Shown in pieces: positions 55,506-64,000 of a stretch of DNA of 64,000 bases. Position 1 is the first letter of the stretch; each line of letters starts with the position of its first letter. This DNA comes from Ascarosepion bandense (taxonomy: Eukaryota > Mollusca > Cephalopoda > Sepiida > Sepiidae): contig JBBBDQ010000403.1 in assembly GCA_037127315.1 (NCBI GenBank), forward strand, positions 310,001 to 374,000, in the 5' to 3' direction. Made by a program: the position numbers and the translations under genes. The notes below the pieces were generated by a model. It saw only the letters and a program-made list of their open reading frames with translations, was not told where the DNA came from and did no database searches.

Positions 55506-56660
55506 AAATCGATTACAGTATTCAGACTATTATCCTTATGTTTACGATGTTTTGACCATTTTACACTGTCCTTAAGGTGCTAAGAAATTTGAACTGAACT
55601 CTTTATTACGATCACTGGGGTTTATCATTCTCATTCCATGTGCAATAGTCACTGTGACACGATAACTAGGCGTATATTAAGGTGCTTCGTAAAATATGTA
55701 TTTTATTATAATAGATTAGAATAGAAAATAGTTTAAAAACATATTTAACAAAAGTGAAAAAGAAGAGGAAAAAATAAATAAATAAATGCTTTTTCTTTTA
55801 TGAGGAAAATTGTGGAAGAGACAAGAGTATCCGATTACTGTTTTAAATCCTACCACTCTTCCGGTAAATATTTGACTCAGTGATTTAATGTGATAAAGAG
55901 ATGAGTTCAGGAAATAAAGTTCAGGAGGTAGGTTTTCGAATGACCAGGTCAAAGGCTGTCTTTTACTGTATTTTGACTACACATTAAAAATTTTCCGGTG
56001 GAAGCTTTATTAAGATAAAAAAAAAAAAAAGATAACTGAAATTTCAGACTTGCAGTCGCCAATTGCTTATCAACCGGTGGTTTAAAGCATTTCCGGATTC
56101 ATTTTAAATAAATAGAAGTTACTTAGTGAGTTTCCAATTAGTTCCGCCGGGCGTGTGCTTGAAGTAAGAAACTCCGTTCGTCTTGTTTTGGTCAGTTCGG
56201 ATTTGTTGATCTCCATTAATTAGAGTTAGAGCTGTGTGTCACATTCGCCTTCCCCAACCGAAAAGGCTAACTCTAAACTAAATAAAGCATCCTTTCAACT
56301 CATCCAAGTTGTGGAAGTTCGTTCCTTATAGTTTAATCTTGTACCCCCAGCTTGAGCCTCCGACATTTTCAACAAACTTCCGGCAACATCACAGCGTGGA
56401 GAACGGCCGCCGGAGAAATTGTTTGGACGGTCTGTTGGGGTGTTACAGTCACTTCTGATAGCCATGTAATTGTCTCCCTGTGGTACTGCACATGGAATGA
56501 GAATGATATATTCCAGGGATCATAGTAAATAGTTTGGTTCTAAATTCCAAGCACCTGAAGAAGGTTGGAGCATACAATAGCCAAAATGTCGTAAACATGG
56601 CAGTAAAGACAAGGACAATAGTTCAATTAATGTAAATAGTGTAAACTACCTCATCTCAGA
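55506..56660. mobile_element. Inverted-repeat (foldback) element inside the pseudogene
   Basis: 55506-55646 is the reverse complement, with mismatches, of about 56480-56640 (cattctcattccatgtgca against tgcacatggaatgagaatg, plus the P2 repeat blocks further out). Its inner part is interrupted by the solo LTR at 55653-56447. Without that LTR the element would be about 355 bp. Confidence 0.6.
55653..56447 (+). mobile_element. Solo LTR, 795 bp
   Basis: Begins tgtgacacgataac and ends ggggtgttaca, flanked by a 5-bp duplication gtcac (55648-55652 and 56448-56452). It has AATAAA at 56281-56286 and a CpG-richer 3' half. No internal region is present, so it is the product of LTR-LTR recombination. A 5-bp duplication fits Gypsy or BEL/Pao. 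It is unrelated to the LTR at 35877. Confidence 0.75.
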
Positions 56661-57330
56661 AGTATAGAGAAATCCCAAAACTGTATTATGATGACCGTAA
56701 GTACAAATGTATGGATATTAAAATGGTTAATTTTTTGTTAGGACAGCAACCATGTTTCCTTTGTCTATGGGGGACAGCAGAGCCAATGATCAGCCTGAAG
56801 AAAGAAGGAATGTCTACTTGTGAAGAGTTTGTTGTGGGAATGAAAAATTAACAAATAAACTACTGGTTAACTATGAGTGCATCATCCTGCCGTGTTTTAT
56901 ATATCAATTTGGGCCTAATGAAACAATTTGTCAAGGCATTATGCTGTTATATCTGCTCAGAATTTTTTGGTCTTAGTAATGAGAAACTGAAGTCAGGAAA
57001 TTTTTTAATGCGGTGCAAACAAGAAACTGATTAAGAATGAAAATTTTTTCTCCCACACGACAGATTGAGGCTGCTGCATGAACTTCTTGTTGCAATTGTG
57101 AAAGGTTTCCTGGGCAAGAAGAAAGCAAATAACTACTAGGAACTACTCTATGTAAAAAAAAAAAACAAAAAAAAAAAACGAGCTCTTGGAACAAGGAGTA
57201 TCAAAATCCACTACCACTTTAGCTATTTAGAGAGATTCCCTGAAAATCTTGGTGATGCAAGTGAAGAACAGGGAGAATGTTTCCTTCCAGATTATAAAGG
57301 AGTGGGACCAAGGCCTGTGGAATGAGACAC

Positions 57331-58379
57331 ACGATGTTTGATTACTTGATTATTGAATAACTTAAATTACATATTTTGCTAGTTTACTTTTAGGGTAAAA
57401 TTTTATTGGAAATCATTTTTATTTTATAATTTTTCATTAATCTCTTGTAATAAATGAAGATACTACTGGAAAATGTTCTAGTTCTTCACTGTTAAAATAG
57501 TAGCATGCTGGAAGTAAATATCACATTATTCATATACAATCAGAAAACTTAAATAAAAGTAATACATTTATTTAACATTGATTTGCAAAAACCTAAACAG
57601 CATAATGAATATGGTTTTGTTGAAATATTCACCAGTAATGCAGTAATTCAATTAGTAACATTATGTACAGATTCACAGAGACGAAAACACATTTCAGCAA
57701 TATCTTAAAACTGGAGCCAATTGGACAAAACCAATGTTCCCCTTGAATTTAGCAAACAATATACCCCAGGAACAGTATAACCTAATATGCCAAAAATTTT
57801 GTTAGCCAGGGAATTATTTTCATTGTTCAAAATGCAAAGTATGTTAAAAGTGTAATCAAATCAAATTGGAACACAGCAATATATCAAAGATATTAAGATA
57901 AAGCAACAATTGTACATTATTAATAAGCAAAAAGAAATACCTTCAACCAATTAGAGCATTTTTAACAAAATATAGAGAATGTATCAAATGTTTGTAAATA
58001 TTTAATAAAATATGTCCATTCATATTTAAAACAATTTAAAAATGTAGCTTATGCTAGGAAAATGTAAAAAAAATATTTAGTGTTTTTTTAAAATCTTTTT
58101 CAATAGAAATTCATAGCATCAGTATTCAGCCACTAATGCATTTTCTGTGGCTTCCTATTATTTTACATAACTGTTCAAACTTGATTTTAATGTCTCCAAA
58201 ATGAAACTGCTCTTTTTTAATTGGCATTTTTGCCTTTCATCAGCATGGCTGATGCTAACCTCTAGGAGCTCAACTTATTGCATCTTACTAGTCTCATGAT
58301 TTCCATTGGCATGAAGTGAAAGAATTATATAAAATCAACTGTGAGGTCTGCTGCAAAGTAAGTTTGTGGTGCTGTGCTT
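57331..58379. other. AT-rich noncoding sequence
   Basis: No gene seen. Confidence 0.5.
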
Positions 58380-58870
58380 GACAATTTTCTTTCATCAGCA
58401 TCCATCATTCTCCTTTTTATAAGTCTACCTTTCATCCTTGCTTTGAATATTACTGCAACATCTGGTCAGGTGCTATATATCTCGAGATTCTTGAGAAAAT
58501 ATAAAGAAGAATTTGCAATGTTACTGGTCCGGATCTGGCATATCAGCGTCAGTCACTTTCCCCCTTGCTGTAACATACCTTCTGTGATTTTTCTCTAAAT
58601 ATTTTCATAGTAATTTTTCTGATGTGCTTTCCTCTTTGGTACCTCAACCTGAAGTGCAGTAATAGATTGACAGCAAGGTCTCATCATTTCACAAAAATAG
58701 TTGTAATCATAAGTTCTATGCTAACAGTTTCTTCTACTGCACTTATCACTTGTGAAACTCTTTTGGTTTTTTTTTTTTGCTTTCCTGTCAAGTACAATCT
58801 TCAAAAATTTAAATGCAACATAAACTGACAACTTGAATCCTCAACTTATTGTCCTCAGTTTCTCTTGTAT
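58380..58870 (+). pseudogene. LINE reverse transcriptase C-terminal remnant
   Basis: Plus-strand frames contain FHPCFEYYCNIWSGAIYLEI, LEKI, stop, RRICNVTGPDLAYQRQSLSP, then much later NLQKFKCNIN. The order matches the LINE at 32292-32868. Several stops and frame changes are present. It is the same family in the opposite orientation. Confidence 0.6.
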
Positions 58871-59206
58871 CTTAGTGGCTTTCATCACTTTACTTGGGAT
58901 GAAACAAGATACCCGTTTCGATTGATTTGATGAAATTCTTGATATTTTTAATTAGCTGAAAATGATAACCAAACAAGACATATTACATGGAGTAAAACAA
59001 GCCGATAGGTTTGGAGAACATAGAAATAACTTTCCATCATAGCTGTAACAATTACTGCATATAAGCCAATTCCATGGATGGTGCAATCACTGAATTTTAA
59101 CCCCTCTAGAAAAAATATGTACTCACTATAATTGAATATCCACATGCAGTCCTGTTTTGCTGTATCAAGCTCATCAATCATATCCATTCATGTTGCAAAT
59201 GCAAAG

Positions 59207-59251
<45 letters not shown>

Positions 59252-60425
59252 ACATTGAATTTGCAACATGAATATCAGTGCCAACATGCACCAAAATCCC
59301 CAGTCAACTTTGTTGTCCAGAAAATCATCACTGTAGTATTTAGCAGCAAATTTGTCCAGGCTCCAGCAATTTATAAAAAATATTTGAATAGAACCAGAGA
59401 AAAAAATTTTCCTAGTAGACACATTTTGATTTAGCCACAATTTTCTTCATTTTGTATTTTCATAATGAATTTGTTTTTAATCACCAATAATACTTGCCCT
59501 ACTCAAAACCAATTTTTTTCCATATCAAGCACAGAAACAAAGATGTGTTTAAATGATAACTGATGTTTCTTTCTACATGTTTGCAAAACCCTTTATTCTA
59601 AGGTTTATAAATGATATAAGTTGATTGAATGCACAAGAATTGACAAGTTAGTAAGTAAACTTTCAAAGTTAGTAAGATTTTCATAAAAAAAAAAATTAAA
59701 AAAAAGTGCCTCCATGTAATCATTTTATCTCTAGCAGTTTTGAAAGACAAATTGTAATCTTTAAAAAACAAAAACAAAACCCAAGAGACTGACAGGTATA
59801 GAAAATGGTAATAGACATTGTAATCCATAAGAGGCTGTCACCTAGACAAGAGCTAATCAAAGGAAGAGTATATTGAAGATAGCTATATAAACATATATTA
59901 AGACAAAATAAAGAAGTGCGTCCAGTAGGTGTGTACTGTTAATGTGGTTTATACATCTGACAACAGAAGATCAAATGACTTTTGTTGACTATAAGAGAAT
60001 ATTTATGTTTTCTGACTGAAACTGCTTGTAATTACAGCTGACAAAAAAAAAAAAAAAGAAAAAAAGAGACATTCTTTCGTCTTAATAACTAATAATAAAA
60101 ACGCTGATCATATATGAAGTAGATTCTATTGAAGTGATTTTTATTTATTAATCAGACAGATGCTAGTACTTATGTTATTTTAATATATATTTGAGTAGAT
60201 GATCATTTATTTATTGAACAGTATATTTATTCATTTTCATTTACCAATCTGAATATTTGAGAAATCTTATTAGAGAAATATATGTGCTCTCCGGCATGTG
60301 TCCGTCTAGGGAGGAGAAGTCATTGTTAGATCCAACATGTGTTAGACCTCTCAGCCTGAAAGTGCATCAATAATCAAGCACTGTTGAATAGTGCCTTTGA
60401 ATGCAAATCTTTCCCAGACTCTTGA
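58871..60425. other. AT-rich noncoding sequence
   Basis: (TA)n at 59209-59245. A worn SINE tail near 60250-60330. No gene seen. Confidence 0.5.
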
Positions 60426-60553
60426 AATAAGTCATCTGCAGACAGTCTGTATCGCAGCTCATCAGTACCATTAGACATCCGATTGCTTTTAACCAGGATT
60501 GAAACCAGACTGAATTGAAATCAGTTGGCAATTCTACCTCTAAGCTATGGGCA
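60426..60553 (-). mobile_element. tRNA-derived SINE, family B
   Basis: The minus strand reads gcccatagcttagaggtaga, then ggtttcaatcctgg and gatgagctgcgatac, matching 18278-18410. Confidence 0.7.
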
Positions 60554-60789
60554 CTTGGGAGAGGAAGGCAGATTTTAGTGTGTTATATACACAATGTGAA
60601 TACACTCCAGTAGCCGAGAGTGTTCAAATCAATTACTGAATATATATCTATCTACTCAGTTCCATGTTCTAATGTAAACAAAGCAATTTCTAAAACAGGA
60701 TGAAATCCAACTGGGGAGCGTATATTTTTTTTTAATAAGATTTCTTAAATATTCAGGATGGTAAACAAAAATAAATATACCATTTAATA

Positions 60790-61240
60790 AATAAATGGAG
60801 CATCTACTCAAATATGACAGAACACAGAGTTAATGAATGGATGCAAATAGTCATGAATGTAATGTAACAATTCACAGTCAATGACTTCTTGTTAGGTGAA
60901 TCATCAGACCTAACCCATTCTAAATAAATACAGTAAAAGTCATTGAACAGCCACGAACCTGCAGTGCCTTGTTCACAACAGATCTTTGACTTTAGAGTGT
61001 ATATGCCACAGCTGAACCCTATCATCAATCCAAAACAAGTGGAACCATGACTCATCAGACTATGCAATGTTGCCAGTTTCCCAGGGTTCAATCAGTGATG
61101 TCACAAACCCAGGTGAGAAACTGTGTCCAAAATTGTGCTATTAACAAGAGCATCCTGGTTGGTCTTTTGCTCCTATATTCAATGGAAGTTGAAAAACATA
61201 TGTCTGGATAGGTGTCTGGTAGCACTTGCATTGAATGTAG
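60790..61240 (-). pseudogene. Tc1-like transposase remnant
   Basis: Minus-strand frames read SKRPTRMLLLIAQFW (near 61170), then LGNWQHCIV and WSDESWFHLFWIDDRVQLWH (near 61040). This corresponds to the RRPTR linker and the first catalytic-aspartate block (W.DES.F) of Tc1/mariner transposases. It continues with scattered identity to HDYLHPF (60840). The long GGG.MVWG region is degraded. Multiple stops. Inverted terminal repeats were not found. Dead fragment. Confidence 0.65.
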
Positions 61241-61307
61241 ATGTTATTTGAACAAGTGTAACTCGCAGACAATTTTAATTAGACATTTCTAGTGACAATT
61301 TGTGCAC

Positions 61308-61395
61308 CTTGACATGGTATAATGGTTAGCAAGCTTGTCTCGCTAGGAGACTCACAACTGAGTGGTTAGTTCGATTCTCAACTTACATAGGGTCA
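61308..61395 (+). mobile_element. tRNA-like SINE head
   Basis: catggtataatggttagcaa and gtggttagttcgattctcaa fit degenerate A and B boxes. No clear cloverleaf, so not called as a tRNA gene. Confidence 0.45.
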
Positions 61396-63599
61396 ATATG
61401 AGGAAAAGAATCAACATTTAAAAAAATTTCTATGCATAAAATGTGTAAAACTTTTCTAAAAACAAAAAGAAAAAGTTAAATGTAAAAAATAAGGTGATTT
61501 TTTTCTTTTTTTTTTACCATAGCTAAAAGGTTTCTAAAAAGAAAAAAGGTATGATTTATATTAAATACAAAAAAAGCATTTGTTATGATTTAGGAATTGA
61601 CAAATCAAACACTTTTTAATTTTAGTCTTTAAAACAAGATTAGAAGAACGTTAAAAGTTAGATTACTTTAGATGAATGAATAAAGGTTTTTCATATTACA
61701 AACATATTTTGCATAAACATGTCAATAACTGCCATTACAATTCAGAAGATAGCGAGAAAGAGGGAAAGAAATATAAAAATAAAAGAGAATAAACGTATTA
61801 CACTGAAATTCTTTTTCTGAAACCAGAAGAAAGCAGGCAGTGTGCTTGGAAATTGTAGTAAAATCGTAGCAAATACCCACTTAGAGAACAAGCAGGATTT
61901 ATTTCAACTGCCATCATCACTTGAACAAGTTAATAAAATGGAATTTGTTTTCTAATAATAAATAAACACTAGGTCAATGAACAAACAATAGGGATAAAGA
62001 AAAAGAAATTATATCTGATTAAAACTATTTCTAGACATATAAAATGGTCAATGAGAAAATGTTATTTAAAAATGTTGAGTAACAGTTTCAGATTCAAAAA
62101 CCAACTTAAAGCAAGAAACAATTTTGAAGATTTTCACTTGATAGTCATGCATTTTTTTTCTACTACTTTTGGTAACTGGTATATGCTGAGCAAGAATAAA
62201 AATATTAAGCCCAAGCTCCATGGGGCCTCCCTCTCCAAGTAGAACTTCTTCAGGAGGCATCTCAAAAAGTGAAATGTCCAGGGAATTTGGGAAATTTTTC
62301 ATGGTATTACCATTAAACCCATTTTAAAATTCCACTATGTTACATACAGTAGCAATGCGGATACACTGAAAAATAGATACTTAACTTTGGAAATGACAGG
62401 ATTAAAAAAAAAAAGATACTAATAAAAATGTTTTATATTTAAATTTTCAGATAAATTTCATAAAAGAAAGCAAAAAGCACTTTCATGAAGATGATTATAT
62501 TTACTTGACAATAAAAGGACTGTTTATATTTGATTTGTTTTACAGCATATCAACCACAATAGGTTATTTAAGATTTTTTAGGATAGGTTCGTATGAATAG
62601 AATGTGTATTCTATATAAGAAATCATGATGTAGATCAGATTTTGATGTGTTTTTGTAAAGAAGGTTTATTACTGGTAGTATTTTCCCCATCCCCACAAAA
62701 AAAAAAAAAAAAGATATTGCTGGTAAATGAGCTACCCAACCCTCATTGTCCAGCCCCAACAGTTAACTCATCCTTATCGACTTTATATTCCATTAACAAG
62801 AACGAAGTTGCACTCAGATAAATTCTTTCCCCAGAAAGGTTATGTTGTGGAATGGACTCCCAAGAGGATGCTTTCTTAATCACTACAATCTTAACCTCAT
62901 CAAGTCTAGGATTAATCATTGTCTATCCTACATATCCTTATAATATGCATTTCTTGCTTCCTTTCTAAGCACACAGCAAACTCATTCAGTAACTTTGAGT
63001 GGCTCTTGGGCCTTGTACTTGGAAAACATTAGTAAAAACAAAAAATAAGTAAAGACACTAGAAAAAAAAAAAAAACTTAAATTATTCCTTGTCAGTTACA
63101 TTCAATGAAAAAAAAAAAAAAAAAAAAAAAAAAAAGAAACACACACACACACACAGTTCTGTTTAGAAAAATGCTTTGAAGTTTGGAGTAATGAAAACAA
63201 TGACAAGCATTAGAATGGAAGACAATGTCCTTATTACAAAAGGTCATGACATTTATTGTAAGTATAAAAAGTGGTAAATTCTTTTGATTCAGAAGTTGGT
63301 ATTATCCATTCTATTTCTAACAGATTTTAAAACACTCAACAAATTTCCTTTTTATATGCCAAAATAATTTCATGTAAAATAAACAGCAACTGAAGGATAC
63401 GATGTGTGTGTGTGTGTGTGTGTGTGTGTTTTTTTTTCCCCCCCACAACTTAACCCTTTGTGGGCTGTTTAAAGCCAAAACATATTCTTGGACTGTAAGA
63501 ATAATTCTTTTTTTCTTGGGGTAGGGAAATATTGCATTAATTATTTTGTTTTCTTACGAATAACAATGATTTTTTTTTTGACAAGTTCTACTGTTTAAA
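61396..63599. other. AT-rich noncoding sequence
   Basis: No gene seen. A long poly-A (about 63107-63135) is followed by (CA)n, and (GT)n lies at 63403-63430. Confidence 0.5.
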
Positions 63600-63737
63600 C
63601 CATAGCTGGTGGGGAAGATGGATTCATACTTTTTTCAAGGGTATTTACGTATAAGTGAATGTAAAGAGCTTGACTGTAATTTGAACTTGCCTTTCTGATT
63701 TATCTCAAAGTGCTACCCATTACACTACATGCACATT
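63600..63737 (-). mobile_element. SINE, family A relative (partial)
   Basis: The minus strand has tgcatgtagtgtaatgggta with B-box-like caagttcaaattacag and the body ccttgaaaaaagtatgaatc. It joins a poly-A tract at 63746-63769. Confidence 0.55.
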
Positions 63738-64000
63738 CAATTGATAAAAAAAAAAAAAAAAAAAAAAATCAATTTATATTAGAATGCAAATTAAAACATA
63801 TATACATATATGAGTGAATAAGGAACGAGGAAAAATTTACAACATCCAAAACATTAATTTAAAACAGTGCTCGATATATAATATAGAGCTGTGAATATTT
63901 ATTATAAATTATATTTTAGAACATGTACAAATTTTTTTTATAGATATCCACTGCAAATTGTACATTTTGTTTCGACATTGGACTTATCATGTCTCATCAT
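63738..64000. other. AT-rich noncoding sequence
   Basis: Nothing recognised beyond a poly-A tract. Confidence 0.5.

Larger units (their letters stand above)
54642..57330 (+). pseudogene. Decayed copy of an uncharacterised animal protein family, split by insertions
   Basis: From ATG 54642 the frame starts MNSKCKCCHNTGVFSYMC and soon hits stops. Recognisable pieces follow in order: KTGDQDKS (near 54760), FGILMVCEK (54860), ETARRPVPHYSG (54977), LALSKEAAEILGSRL (55205), WHLFIDSSKQ (55388), IPIGHSEILKE (55446), DIKMVNFLLGQQPCFLCLW (56713), INLGLMKQFVKA (56908) and a RFPENLGDASEEQGE-like end (57235). This matches, from memory, a recurrent protein of unknown function found in many copies in arthropods, cnidarians and molluscs. 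It is probably tied to a mobile element or to retrocopying. The Cys-rich N-terminus suggests zinc binding. Many stops and frameshifts are present. The gap at about 55505-56670 is filled by an inverted-repeat element and a solo LTR. Confidence 0.6.

Noticed and set aside
61308..61395. A tRNA gene
   Set aside because: No full cloverleaf can be drawn. It is better explained as a SINE head.
1..64000. CRISPR arrays, operons, bacterial promoters or a prophage
   Set aside because: The sequence is clearly animal nuclear DNA. The tandem repeats here have no regular spacer structure.

Overview
The window is a 64 kb piece of a large, AT-rich animal genome with no bacterial-style genes and no complete host protein-coding gene that I can support. 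Two pointers suggest a mollusc, most likely a cephalopod such as an octopus: the mix of tRNA-derived SINEs, Penelope-like elements (PLEs), long (TA)n, (GT)n and (GA)n microsatellites and poly-A tracts, and a fragment recognisable as animal translation factor eIF3m. The species is inference. Nearly all structure here is mobile DNA, much of it nested, in AT-rich intergenic or intronic sequence.

Layout. 0-9 kb: a palindromic MITE, a decayed PLE reverse transcriptase, a PLE tail and several SINEs. 9-18 kb: a CpG-richer patch of unknown origin, a near-perfect 83-bp inverted repeat, a mariner transposase remnant, and a PLE reverse transcriptase interrupted by a Helitron-like end. 18-28 kb: a PLE with inverted terminal repeats, two copies of a repeat that folds as a hammerhead ribozyme, a second MITE and many SINE pieces. 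28.5-30.1 kb: a purine-only-like satellite. 31-33 kb: non-LTR retrotransposon remnants.

The centrepiece is a 5,994-bp Ty3/Gypsy LTR retrotransposon (35877-41870) with 472-bp LTRs differing at three positions and a 4-bp TATT target duplication. It lies inside a poly-A-tailed SINE. It has an intact gag, a textbook -1 frameshift signal between gag and pol, a pol with two frameshifts and two in-frame losses (reverse-transcriptase motif B and the integrase catalytic core), and an antisense fragment of the host eIF3m coding sequence between pol and the 3' LTR.

43-64 kb: another PLE family with inverted terminal repeats (one interrupted by a LINE), more SINEs, a three-level nest at 54.6-57.3 kb (a decayed copy of an uncharacterised animal protein family, an inverted-repeat element inside it, and a 795-bp solo LTR inside that), a LINE remnant and a Tc1-like transposase remnant. 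A CCAAT-rich segment at 42.9-43.1 kb followed by an exon-like block at 43.3-43.5 kb is the only candidate for a host transcription unit, and is weak.

Family assignments rest on motifs read by eye; no database search was possible.
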